A DNA stretch of 64,000 nucleotides, from positions 1-64,000 of the forward strand of contig JAJUBI010000001.1 in the NCBI GenBank assembly GCA_022419385.1, read 5' to 3'. The stretch is from Paraconiothyrium sp. Pb-2020 (taxonomy: Eukaryota > Ascomycota > Dothideomycetes > Pleosporales > Didymosphaeriaceae). Each line of letters starts with the position of its first letter. Position 1 is the first letter of the stretch. This document shows, piece after piece, positions 9,772-21,286 of the stretch. The notes under the pieces were generated by a model. That model searched no databases. It was not told where the DNA came from and saw nothing but the letters and a program-made list of their open reading frames with translations. The position numbers and the translations under genes were made by a program.

Positions 9772-11327
9772 ATGTTCTCTCTTCAATCCGTCTGTCTTTA
9801 CCTCTTTAGTCTCTCTTCCTTCGTGTCAGGATTTACCCATCCTGGTCTGCTAGTGAGCGATGCAGATATTACTCGCATCAAGGCCAAGATCTCTGCTCGC
9901 AAAAACCCCTGGCAAGCTTCTTGGGACAAACTAGTGACGCTGGAATACTCGCAGCCATCATACACTGATAACGCGGTGGCTAGCGTTCATCGGGGCACGG
10001 TGGAAGGAGTGGCGGGAAATGCCGACTTGCTCTGGCATGACACTGCTGCTGCTTTCAATCTTGCGCTTCGATGGAAGATCGAAGGCAATGTAACATGCGC
10101 AGAGACGGCATCTAATATCCTCGGATCCTGGGGACGAACTCTTACAGACCTCGAGGTTAGCGATGACCAGTACCTCACGGCAGGACTCCAAGGATACCAG
10201 CTCGTAAATGCCGCAGAGCTATTACGAGATTATGAACCTTTCGAATCCAGCGGCAACGCCCAGTCCTTCATCGCCATGTTTGAGAAGATATTTCTCACCA
10301 AGAATCTTTTTTTTCTCAACCATCAGGCCCCATCCGAGCACAACGTCCGGCATTTCTTTGCCAACTGGGAATTGTGCAACATGGCATCTGCGATGGCGTA
10401 TGGCATCTACACCGACAACGCCACGATCTACGACTTCGCGGTCGACTACTTCAAAGCCGGCGACGGCAACGGCGCAATAAACAACGCCATCTCGAACCTT
10501 GTTTCTGAACCCGGCACCAACGCCACTCTGGGCCAGCCCCAGGAAGCAGGGCGCGATCAAGGCCACACAGGGCTAGACTTCCAGCTCTTCGGCGTCGTTG
10601 CTCAGCAAGCCTGGAACCAAGGCGACGATCTCTACGGCTACAACAATAGTCGCATCTTGCTCGGGTAAAACCCCCCTTCTGTATGTAAAAGTGTTTCGGC
10701 TTATTAGCTATGTTTTACAGAGCGGAGTACTACGCCCGATACAATCTCGGGAACGACGTCCCCTTCGAGCCATACACTAACGGGATCGTCTCGTATACCG
10801 CTGTCAGCCCTGATTCCAGAGGCGCGATACGGCCAACGTGGGAACTTCTCTACGCACATTACGTCCAGATCAAGGGCCTGGACGCGCCCTGGACCGAGCT
10901 GTACAAGAACCATACGATTGATTCTAGGGGTGGGTTTGAAGGCGGTGCTGGCTCGTGGGGCGAAGGGTCGGGGCATTACGATGGACTGGGTTGGGGCTCG
11001 CTGCTGTATCACTTGGATGTGGCTGATGTTCTGGCGGTGTCCTCCACAGTACCAGCCGTGTCGTCCACTGTGCCAAGCTCACACTCCACTACATCTATTG
11101 CTCAGTCATCCACAGAGCCAGCAACGGTGGCCTCGGTCTCTACAAGCGTTCCTGTCTATCTTCAGGCTACGAAGTTAGAAGAGACCGGCCATGCATCAAC
11201 ATTTTCGGCGTCGTATTTGGTTTCGGGAGTGTATCCTACTCTAGGGCCCGCCTTACAGACTGCCTGCCGACCGCCTGTAACTGAAACAGTCTATCAGTTG
11301 CCCGCCACTACAACAGTTTACGACTAA
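9772..11327 (+). CDS. Secreted alginate-lyase-fold enzyme (possible PL38 glucuronan/alginate lyase)
   Basis: Exons 9772-10664 and 10721-11327 (56-bp intron) give 499 residues. After a signal peptide (about 1-20) comes FTHPGLLVSDADITRIKAKI, the typical opening of fungal proteins with the alginate-lyase (PF05426-like) alpha-toroid fold. Further blocks are WHDTAAAFNLALRW, SEHNVRHFFANWELCNMAS (with the Asn/His/Trp cluster expected at the active cleft) and EAGRDQGHTGLDFQLF. The catalytic domain ends near residue 390. A Ser/Thr-rich tail of about 110 residues follows, probably O-glycosylated. Expected action: beta-elimination on a polyuronic acid (glucuronan or alginate) outside the cell. Family placement is from memory of motifs; substrate is inference. 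Confidence 0.78.
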
Positions 11328-12593
11328 AAGATTATCACAGGGATTTTCCTTGATCGGGATACCAGTCCGCTATCAGAGGAATTCTAAGCTGGGCTAGAAT
11401 TCTTGCGCCCTCACGTAGATACTCTTATTATTCTCTGTAAATATTGACATGGATTGATAGCGCTCCAGGTCTTCGATTCCGCCCAGTCCGAGGTCGACGG
11501 CTGCGCCCAATCCTGTGCCATGCAGACATTCATGAGCGCCCCATGGTCCTCTTTGTTCCACTGCGAATACTTCGACTCATACATCCATAATCTAAGTAGC
11601 TTCGGATGGCGACGGACTCGCCCTTGCATATATGCTACATCCAGTGCCGGACTTCCTCGATTGTGACTTCCTGCTAGCACACGTGGCCCATGTAGTTTAT
11701 GCAGTCGCCCCTCAAGCAAACTCTTCTAACCTGGCGAGCAATGCTATCTGCTAGTCTCAGGTCCGCCCTGTTATGCCACCGCAACACGATAGAAAGCGCT
11801 ATCTCGAGTGTGGTGAGGTGTTGGACAAAGTTATGCGAATTCAAGCTTTGCCTGAACCAGCTGCCTAGCAAATAGTCGTTGACCCAAGTTGACGATCTCC
11901 GTTTTACTCAGTGGAGCTTGGAGAGATGGCGGCAGTGTATCTTATAGCTAATTGCCTTCGAGCGGCAGTGCTTGCAGGCGACCCCAGGTTGCATATGGAG
12001 ATGGGGATAGAGTCGTGATCCATCTAGTTAGAGGGGCGGATGTTTTAGTCCTATAAAGGTATAGGGACGTTAGCAGACGCCTTATCTCCTTAATAGTTAA
12101 ATTCTACACGTTATGCTTTCAAGTAAGGTAAATTATAATAGCAGCTAGGGAAGCGCCTAGAGAGAAATAGTAAGGTTTATAAATGATAGTAGGTTTTAGC
12201 TTCTTTACGTAGCAGCTGTGCCTCTCAAGGAATTCTCTTATATCTTTGATAATAATGAGGATCAAATATTGCTCTTAAAGTGTTAACAGCAATGCTAGAC
12301 GCAACTAAGACAATACAAGAGAGAAGCTAGGTCTAATTTATTTGCAGACAAGTGCTTCGTAGGGCAGTGGACAGGGAGTGAGTAGGGAGTGGATGGGAAG
12401 CGGGCAGGCGGGTGCGTTAGGCATTCCATGCTGAACACCTGAGGAGGTGTTCAAGCCGCCCTGGGATAGCTATATAAACTCGCACTCATGGATCCGAATC
12501 TTGAATGAGAGAGGATGAACAGACGCTAACCGCCGCTAGTTCTGGTAGAACATGATGCCTCGCGTGACGCTCTTAATTCGATATTGCTTTGCA
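11328..12593. other. Intergenic, about 1.3 kb
   Basis: The stretch 12030-12350 is more AT-rich than its surroundings. It contains a 17-bp TAGCAGACGCCTTATCT (12071-12087) repeated exactly at 21248-21264. A perfect short hairpin is at 12433-12452. No gene recognised. Confidence 0.5.
12433..12452. repeat. Perfect 8-bp stem hairpin
   Basis: GAACACCT and AGGTGTTC separated by GAGG. It lies about 140 bp beyond the stop codon of the amidohydrolase gene. It could be a binding site for a dimeric regulator or chance. Confidence 0.4.
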
Positions 12594-14142
12594 TCATTGC
12601 TTCTGCTTGACATCGACTAGGCGCTCTTCGTCAACATGAAAAAGCTTGAGCAGTGTATTTTTGGCTTCCTCAAAATCGATCTTCTCAATCTCTTGTTGCA
12701 TTCGCTCCCTACTGGTGACAACCTTTCTGGCCACCGCCATCCAATCCAAGGCCTGCCGGCCCGTAGCTTCTTTCGCTGATAGGTCAACTTCTACCGGAAG
12801 CAGGTGACCGTCTTTCTTTCGGAAAATACCATCAATGATAACTGACTCGATGTCGGCAGGGCTGGAATGTAGGATAATGGCGGCGACCGGGTCGTGCTGG
12901 GCGGCGCCAACCATACTCGGGCTCAATGCGTCGAGGATAACAAGATCCGCCTTGAATCCCTCGGCAATGCGTCCTATATTCTGGCCCATTCCCACAGCTT
13001 CAGCACCCTTGACAGTAGCTAAGTTGAATGCCGCCTCGACACTAAGGTTTTCTGGCATTGTACGTGTGTTCCCCAAATATATGCCTCGCGTTCTGCAATC
13101 CGATTCTTGCTTCTGTGATGATCGAGCCTCCGGTAGCAGCGTGGCAGTCGACCCCGAGGCTTGCATTTTCTTGTAGTCCGATTGCGTCCCCAGTAATTCC
13201 TCGGTCCACAAAAGCAGAATCAAAACAGTAAGGCCGTCCCATTGCCATCTGTAGCTCTGAACTAGGCGTGGAGCTGATCGAAGCACCTGCCGCTTTGATA
13301 CGTTCAGCCTGGGCAGTCGTGATCGTGCCTCCATGAGAGATGATGATGTGTTTGTCAAGAAGGTCGAGGCTCTCGAGTTGCTGCACGACATTCCCCCAGC
13401 TCACAGAACCGTGGCAGGTGATTGTTTGGATCCCCTTTTGCTTGACTTGAGCGAAAATTCCTTTGACTACCTCTGGAGGCAAGAAGAACATGTCGAACGC
13501 AAACCCAAGCGTGACGCGCCCTGCTCCAAAAGGTCCCTTGTCTGCAAGCTCATGAAATGTTTCCATAACCCAATCATCTAATGGGTTTGGGCAAAAGGTC
13601 AACGGGTTGAAGCCATCAACGCGCATGATCGGCGTGTAGCAGAATACAGAGCGAATGCCTGACGAGGCAGTGGCAGCAATGCCAAGTTTGGCATGGTCGG
13701 GCGAGCAAGTCACATGCGCATGGTCAACTATAGTAGTGGTACCTGACGTGATGCTTTCCATCATGCCTGCTAACTGCCCGTAGAAGACATCTTCTGGGGA
13801 AAACTGGAACGATTGAAGATTCCCTGGACGGGGTCAGCTTCGCACGCAGTAAGCTTTTAAGTGATACTAACCGGTTACCATGTATTCCAGAAGCTGCTCG
13901 TTCGCGTGCCGACCCTTCAATTGAGTCTGCCAGCCATGATGGTGCGTGTCCACAAATCCAGGGCTGATAATCTTGTCGGCACAGTCGATAACCTGAACAT
14001 TCTCGTCCTCCGTAAGTGTCGGCCCAATCTTGGCGATCCTATTCTTCTCGATCAAGATGCTAGTTTTCGTTTCTACGACGTGATTATTTGCATCGTGAAT
14101 GAGGACTGAACCGCCCTTCAGCAGTACGCTTGACATGGACAT
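12594..14142 (-). CDS. Amidohydrolase of the chlorohydrolase/cytosine-deaminase (TRZ/ATZ-like) group, with apparent frameshift
   Basis: Exon 1 is 14142-13872, the intron 48 bp, then 13823-12594; about 500 residues. Metal-site motifs of the family are present: DTHHHGWQ (HxH), TCHGS, IISHGG and GVDCHAATGG (the Asp ligand). Around these lie an N-terminal composite domain and the C-terminal GRIAEGFKADLVILD block. Members hydrolyse C-N or C-Cl bonds on rings, such as guanine, adenosine or triazine derivatives, in the cytosol. At 13084-13092 the frame moves by +1: upstream reads to QNAR in one frame, and downstream resumes GIYLGNTRTMPENLSVEAAF in another. A lost CG from a CGCG run would explain it. 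Either a young pseudogene or an assembly indel. The substrate cannot be told. Confidence 0.75.
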
Positions 14143-16364
14143 CTTTGCTTCCGCTGGCCTCGTCGAAGTGCGTGATGCAAAGGCTGCTGGAGAAGCTGCG
14201 GTAATAGGCGTTCGTGCGTGCTGTCTTTGAGATAGATATCAGGGATTGCGGAGGGGAATGGAACTCGCGCGTTGCAAAGTTCGTCCTGTGGTTTGGTCTG
14301 AGCCAAGTGTAGCAGATGTTGGCTAGTGCAAGCCCCTCCGCCACGGCAGTCGCCTTTCGGCCTTTGCAAGAGGCCGAAGAGGATGGGCTCGCAAAACATA
14401 CCTACTACCCTGCGGTCCTCGGGCCCGAAGCAATATAAATGATCGTGTACCTACCCGACAAGGTTCTAGCAGAGGGCCGAAAAGGCTACACAACGACGCC
14501 TCAAGCAACAGGCCGACCAAAGGCACCTTCAAAATCGTATCAAACTATCCTAGTTAGGTGACAAGAAGGGCTTAAAGCTTCCTAGTACCGTAGGTCTAAC
14601 AAGGAAAAGCAGTCTCAGCGTGACGCTGTAGATGCTAATAGGGCGTGGACTTTATCAACGCGCACGTCTAAAAACAGATAATGTAAGTAGCTACCATAGG
14701 AATCATCAACAGGCCTTAGAAACCTAATTCTGGAAAATGTCGTAACAATGTTGTTTGTGCGCGTCTTTTATTGCCTCTGCTGGCCGAGCGCGAACTGTGA
14801 CGCGGGCGCGCAACCTGCCAAGCCACCCGTACGGTACCTATCGATAAAGCCGGCGGCGTGTTGTGAGCATTCACTCCCCAGACTCTTCCAAGTTTCATGT
14901 ACGCCACGAGACTCGCTTTCATTCTCCGCCGAATACATAGCTACCCGCTCGCTGCGATTGCGATGAGTGCTGCCGCCGATTCACTTGCCATCGACACCTC
15001 GATGGCTTTCGCGACGTCTCCTCGCGGCGAAGCCATAACGAATCCCTCTCGGCGACGCAAAACGAGACGCCCAAGGGAGATCTATACAACTCGGACGGAG
15101 TCGGAAATTGGGAACCAGAGAACGGAAATAGATTGGTCCTGGTATAGAGTCTTGCTGGGGCCCAGAAGAGGAACCCGCAATCACGTAGGGCCTTCTCTGT
15201 AGTCACGGCGCAGCGCGTTCCAAAGGGCTGTGCTACGCAGAGGTCGAAGTGCTGTGTTGTTCAGCGGCTTCTGGACCATACTCGACATGGGCCAGGCATA
15301 GTTGGCAGGGCCTCCGACAGAGTAACGTTAGGCGACGTCGTTGAATACCTTGGCTACTGTTCATCATCCTCACAAGTACAGCAAGGACGTCGACGAGCTG
15401 CCGCGACCCACAGGCAGAATACCCGCGACAAGTTCACACCCACTTTAAACACCTTCGTTACTACCCAGTCCGATCGTACCGTCAAGCCTTCGCTCAAGGC
15501 GCGGAAGCAGGGAAATTAAATGCTCGTCGCAGAATCGAGCCACTTGATCCCATCCCCCCGCTCGATCAGCCGCCACTGGCGAAGAGACACCTCGCACATA
15601 GCGTGAAGCGACGTTCTAGGGCAACATCTCGCTGTAGCATCCGCCCATCGCACACGAGCTGCGCGCCCCCACGAAGCTAACGGCACGTACGATATCGTGA
15701 ATATAGTCAGAAGAGATTTGCCGCCCGGTGCAACGCTGGTGGGCGCAAGATGGGTCTCGATCGAAGCCGAGGCGGAAAGCGGTGTGTGTCAAGCAAGATA
15801 CAGCCCATTTGTGGGCACCACGTGAGGTTCCCTCCATAGAAGCCTACTCTTCATGTTAGGTTGCATATACATGGTCGAGTCCAACGCCACACTACCATGC
15901 AGAATTTGCATATATTGCGTTAAGTGGAGTCTCATATTACTAAATCGCTGTTAGGGTAAGAGACAACCATGGCCTATAGAATGCCACCATCATTGGCTTT
16001 GCCATCGCGTTCTACAGCGGTAGTTTGCATGCTCACAGAACTAGCACGGAATTGCCATGGCTAACGGTCTCGGCATGTGCAAGTCACTTCCTCTTATGCT
16101 CCTCCCTCGTCATATCACGCTCACCCGTCTCACGGGCTCTTTTGTCACAATCTTCGCTCTTCATAGCGCCATGACATATGTCGTCGTCGAACGCTATCCC
16201 AAAACTGCTTCTGGCCGCTGGGTCACGATGAGTACTCGAGATTCATGACATGGTGCTAGTAGTCTGCCTAGTAGACCGTTACAGGCTGTGAACGCCGCCA
16301 AAATTCATTTCCGCTGCTCCGCTGCTATGTGCACCTTTGGTGACGTAGGGTGTTCACGGCGTGT
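14143..16364. other. Intergenic, 2.2 kb, no convincing gene
   Basis: Normal GC with many small overlapping frames on both strands, none with motifs. The stretch 14473-14545 (plus) reads as a short Gln/Lys/Arg-rich segment, then a stop. This faintly recalls the basic tail of pogo/Fot1-type transposases but is too short to call. Confidence 0.4.
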
Positions 16365-18328
16365 TTATGTGACAATCCAACGACCTGAGTAACCCCCGTC
16401 GATATTCAGAAGACCCACGTTCTTCGATGAATTAGAATTGTGGGCTTCCCAATTGCCAGCCGCGAAGGAAATCCGCGTATTGCCCACCACAAAATTGTCG
16501 ATAACGAGTCCCAGCTTATTCGGCGAGTTGTCGCCCAATGCGATGACCTGATCTCCCTGGGACCCGTCACTGAACGATCTGAAAGTGCTCACACCCACCT
16601 CAGTGGTAATAGGAGAGAACTCTTCAATCCAGATGTTAGAGAAACTCATTGTGTCGATGTTCTGGAGAGGATTAATGCCCATGAGTGCTGGGCAAATTCC
16701 CTCACAGCGCCAGTTGCTGATCGTGTAGTTGGACAAATGCTTCGTTATGTCGGCGACGGAGGTGGATTCTTGGTTGACGTAGCTGGCTGCGGACGCCACA
16801 AGAGCTCTGGGCCAGAGTACTTCTTGTGAATTATATCGAGTATGGATGACATCTACTCTATCGACGGTGACGTTGTCCACGTCTCGTTGGTACCAGCCGA
16901 ATTGGACAATGGGCGCGTTGGTGGTTTTCCAGATCGTCATGCGCTCACAGAGCACGTTGCTGTAGTACGTCTTGACGGCGTCGTCGCCAACGTGGTAGAA
17001 GATGTCACGGACGTGAGATCCCGGATACATCTGGAGGCCATCTGTCTGTCCGAAAAAGGCACCGACTTGCTTATAGTCGGATGCGTCCACGTTAAACGAC
17101 TCGGGATCGTTCCCGTAGAAATCCATGCTGTTAAAAGGCGGCGCGTTCATCGTTAAGCCATTGATAGTCCATTTGGCGCCGCGTGCAGCCTGACCTCGCC
17201 ACATCTTCAAGGACGTGTCATCAGACTTGATGTTCTGGTAACCCTGGGCTGTATTGGCTTGGTAGAGGTACTGTTCACCAGACAGTACGCCAAAGCCGGT
17301 AGCCCGTAGGTCTAAGCTCTGGCTGTTATATTCGACGGCACCTTTCACATAGGCTCCAGGAGCAAGATAAATCCATGATACGGAACTGGAGAGGTTCATG
17401 TGTGCTGAGCCCGTGCACCAGTAAACACCCGGACCGAAGTAAAGTACTGACTCTTCTATCTTGTCCAGACCCGTGATCAAACCTGGCGTAGCTTTGTACG
17501 TATTCGTCGTGATGTCAGGCACGTACTGGTCGGCTGGGAATGGGCTCATAAAGACCATCAGCGCGTTGAGAGGCTCAACACCTACGACCGGCATGGAGCT
17601 GGTGTAGGACTCAACGTAATTTAGACCATCAGGGTTCTTGTTTTGCACATAGTGCGAGTCGACACCCCCGCCGGCATTGCGATACTCCCATAAGTTGTCT
17701 TTGAACTCGACAGAGAAACGGTATCCAGTAGGAATATGCGGAACAGTGATTAGTAAGCTATCATTGCTGCTCTGCATGCTGAAATCGAGGGTCTGCGGCC
17801 TGATGACAACATCTGACGTATTGACTGAGCCTTGGTCTGAACGGGTGATTTTGATGATGCTTCCATCATTGGCGAGATACTGGGTCCAGGCCATATCGGC
17901 GCCGATGTCTCCTTCGATGGTGATCTGATCATCTACGTTGCAGGTAACTGATGGCTTTGTGGGGTCACAGATGTTGCCATTCCCGTTTCGAGGGATGCTC
18001 TCGTACACAAACGAGTCATAGAAGTCGGTAGGCGTTGATGCGCTCGCGATCTGAACGGAGTACACATGGGATTGGCGGACATTTTCTGGTCGCACAGCAG
18101 TCTTTGTGTTGATCTCTCCGGTGCTGTGCCACCAGGTTCGCAAGTTCTCAGAATTTGCGGTCCGGTTCACGCTGGCAGCTGTAGCCTTGTTAGCCGTTTA
18201 GCCTGGTCAGAATGTTTACATCTGCACGTACAACGCTCTAGAAATCCGTTGGTATCGGCTTTGACACTAGGAGCGCTCGCCAATATCAAGGCAATGCAAA
18301 AGCCTTGAGAGTAGGGTGGAAAGTGCAT
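16365..18328 (-). CDS. Secreted glycoside hydrolase family 49 (dextranase or isopullulanase)
   Basis: Exon 1 18328-18232 encodes a signal peptide (MHFPPYSQGFCIALILASAP, cleavage near VKA). A 53-bp intron follows, then exon 2 18178-16365; 636 residues in all, about the family length. Strong family blocks: TWWHSTGEINT, VRQSHVYSVQ, SFVYESIPRNGNG, VGVEPLNALMVF, WIYLAPGAYVKGA, NAPPFNSMDF, FFGQTDGLQMYP and HVGDDAVK. The acidic residues in QTDG (about D412) and GDDA (about D431/D432) match the catalytic aspartates of GH49. GH49 enzymes invert alpha-1,6 bonds in dextran or the alpha-1,4 bond next to 1,6 links in pullulan. Which activity cannot be decided from sequence alone. The start at 18328 is preferred because it supplies the signal peptide and a correct splice phase. 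Confidence 0.92.
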
Positions 18329-19956
18329 TTCGAAACTAAACGTTGCAGTGATTACAGTGCTCGGTTCAAGGCTAACACCTAGTGGTGATTAAGACCAAAG
18401 GCTTCGATGGTCGCAAGAATACGGTGGACCGCAGGTCACGCTGTCGTAGGTCCTTAGCTGTTCCTGGCATCGTGCTTTGGAGGCTTTTCAGGCTAGGGCT
18501 GGTTCATATTCCGTTGATCTTGTATTTCCCATCCTCCAATTTTCTTCCGGACTCGAGATTCACGTACAAAGGTTAGAGAGGCAATCAAAGCGATGAAACC
18601 CACCTAACGCCTAATCCGCATTGTGCGGAGATTATGATCGGGAAGGAAGGAGTGGCTGTGCCCGTGTTATAGGCCTAAATCGGATCCCACAGCCAATCGG
18701 GTCCTTGACCGTCGATCTCGTTTCAGAATCTGTTTGGCCCCCATCTGCTCACCATGGTACGGAGGAAGTTTCGTCTATGGACAAGGGTGCATGTGCAGCG
18801 GGTCCCCCCTCTGTTCAGTCGCGCTCACCGTCGTCTATTCTAGAATTATCCATTGGTTGTGCAGTGGATGTCAGGAATCCTCGCAGTATCAAGTCTTCAC
18901 AATTTTGTAGGTTAATGTGCTATGAGTTACCGCGGCAATTTTACTTTTATCATCGAGATAACGCAAGACGCCGACCTTGGTCGAAAAGTCGAGCTGAGCA
19001 GAGGCCGCAACAACGGGGCATCGACAAGATGATCCAGTCGTAAGACCCGTGCATTACGAAATGTCCCCCTCAATTTCCTGCCATAACGGCGCGTGCATCT
19101 AATTCTTTTCCTTCATAAGCTTTCGATCTAGTCCCTTCAGCTGTGGTGGAGGCAACCACGGTACGAGAAAAGAAGATATCTACAAGTCTTTTAGTCTTAT
19201 CAAGCAACACTGGAAGTCGCCTCGCATTGAACTTTGGAAAGGCTATAGTACATAGAGTTGCTGGCAATTAATCACGGTGTTTCTCGGCAGCGGCTTAGTT
19301 GGAAGCCTTAACTTGAAAAGGCCCGTGGCGATCGGTATCTCAGATCAAAAACAAGGCTTCGGCCTTGGACCAACATGGAACAATACTGCGATTCAGTATC
19401 GATTTCCACAACAAGAGACTATCATGGAAGTTTACTTGGAAGACGAAAGCAATGCACCTCGACCATGGTTTAGCCGCTTAATAGATTGGCGGAGCTTCAG
19501 AGTATCAAGACTCACCTCAACCCTTGCCGTGAAGATTGCTAGATCAAAGTAAGAGCTGAAGGAGTCGGAAAATGCATGTTGCAGGGTGGTCGGACGATGC
19601 CGGAGCACTGGACTGCCATAATCTGCGCGAGATGGAGACAGGATCCCGGATTCATTCCGAAAAGATCACGCATAAGCATAATCTTTGGACTGCTAACTCG
19701 GAAGGGATGGTTTTTGAGTGAGATCAGACGTAAGTGCTGGAGCTTGTTTTTCTTTTTACACCCGCCCTATCGTACGCAGATAGAGCGCGGACCTGCAGAT
19801 ATTCTTGGGGATTCTTGGAAGAGTTGATTGTGCCATCTTTCACTTTACTTAGTACGTTTTCGACTGTCGTCCTTCACAGTCAGATGAGATGATCTACACC
19901 TAAGACGGTTTCACTTGTCTCAATTTCGATAATGCAGATTTAGATCGTGATTTCAG
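18329..19956. other. Intergenic, 1.6 kb, no convincing gene
   Basis: Upstream region of the GH49 gene at the left. Open frames up to 140 codons (18621-19043, plus) show no signal peptide, domain or splice pattern that I recognise. Confidence 0.45.
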
Positions 19957-21077
19957 CTAATCCCCGCCTCTTGCCTCAGGTTTCAATGCTCCGTTCATGA
20001 TCTGCTGTGCTCTCCATGCAGCCCAACTGTCCACATCTCTCGTATCCTCTCCCTCTCCATCCTGCAGCGGCGGAATCACATTGCCCCCCTCAAGCCTTTG
20101 CACAGTAGCCCCTTTCTCCGCGCGAACGAGATAAGCCAAGCTTTGTCGCGGTAACTGAGCCTGAGTTCCAGGAGGGGACACAACGCGATGAAGTGAGCTT
20201 CGAAGCAATCCACCAGTCCACTCTGTCAGCGTGTCTCCAATGTTGATGATAGCGCAACCCGGCTGTGGCCGAATGTAACGCCAGTTTTCATCCACATTCC
20301 CCGATCCAGCGGGTAGGACTTGAAGCCCACCGGCGATATTGAAAAGGAGGGTGATGATACCGATATCTGTGTGGCCTCCAAAGTTGATGCGACGAGGGTC
20401 TTCCAATGGCTGGGCTGGGCTGAGTAGTAGACGCACAGTCGTAGCGGATGGTTTTTTCAAGTCGCAACGGGCAGCTAAAGTGCCTGGCTGGAGATCTAGG
20501 TGTTTGTCTAAGTGACCCAATATAACACTTACCGTAGCAAACGCAGCTTGGAAAAAGCCGCGACAGCTATTGCGGCCGGATTCAATGGGCTCCGGATTGG
20601 ACAAGGGGGGGATATTTCCAAGGATATCGTCTTGGCTTAAGGTATACACCTTTATGCTGTCTCTCGTATTGTCATCCACCCTCAACATGCCCTTACGCTT
20701 GTACCTAGTTGATGCATGTTAGTCGGATCTTCTTACTCGTGCACTGCACTACTTTTTCGTATAGGTTTCGCTTACCCTATCAGGCTACGCGGAGCATCGC
20801 AAGCATAATTTTCTAGCTTTTCCTGGTCGAGAGTCAAGGTTTTCTCGATGATATCGAACATTTCTCCGCCATATTGTAACAACGTCCGCCCCTGCTCAGA
20901 TTCATTCAAGTTGAGGAAGAAGAAACCCTCTTTCCTACATGCCTCATAGAGTCTCAAGGACTCGTCTTCCGACTCAGCCTGGAGCTTGTTGAGTGATATC
21001 GTAGGGATGTTGGCTACAGGAACCGTGGACCCAGATGGGAAAACGGGATATCTTGAAAAGTACGTTGATGTCGGCAT
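19957..21077 (-). CDS. 2-oxoglutarate/Fe(II)-dependent dioxygenase, isopenicillin-N-synthase-like
   Basis: Exons 21077-20776 and 20704-19957, with a 71-bp intron carrying a GACTAAC branch-like site; 349 residues. The N-terminal DIOX_N segment runs PVANIPTISLNKL to CRKEGFFFLNL. The catalytic half has NFGGHTDIGIITLLF (the His and Asp iron ligands), then HRVVSPPG (third ligand) and RQSLAYLV (the Arg-x-Ser that binds 2-oxoglutarate). Such enzymes hydroxylate, desaturate or cyclise small molecules in the cytosol, often in secondary metabolism, but no backbone synthase is nearby. An in-frame Met at 21218 is rejected because that extension lies inside a dispersed repeat (21104-21219). No lesion. Confidence 0.9.
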
Positions 21078-21103
21078 CGTATATACGAGGAAGCGGTTGT
21101 CTC

Positions 21104-21219
21104 CTTGATGAAAATAAGGCACGGTAGGTGGTGGATATGGACCAGCTTCGCCACCTGGGCACTGCGGCGCGGATGCTTGGCAGTAGATAATCAACGCACC
21201 CCGCCGCCGCACAAGCAAT
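21104..21219 (-). repeat. Dispersed repeat, copy 2 (first copy at 1644-1746)
   Basis: Reverse complement of 21117-21167 differs from 1684-1734 at 2 of 51 positions; flanks also match weakly up to a TGCTTGG/GCTTGTG region. The repeat lies 27 bp upstream of the dioxygenase start codon, so it is part of that gene's leader or core promoter. Confidence 0.75.
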
Positions 21220-21286
21220 GGTTTCCAGATAATGCCCTTAGTAACCCTAGCAGACGCCTTATCTAGAACTTAACTAATATACCTAA

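Noticed and set aside
14473..14640. Possible pogo/Fot1-type transposase tail
   Set aside because: Only a short basic Gln/Arg-rich segment followed by stops; no DDE motif or inverted repeats seen.
18621..19043. 140-codon plus-strand frame
   Set aside because: No signal peptide, domain, or splice context; consistent with chance in a long normal-GC gap.
21078..21218. Upstream Met for the dioxygenase (adds 47 residues)
   Set aside because: The extension is repeat DNA; homologous proteins begin close to the Met at 21077.
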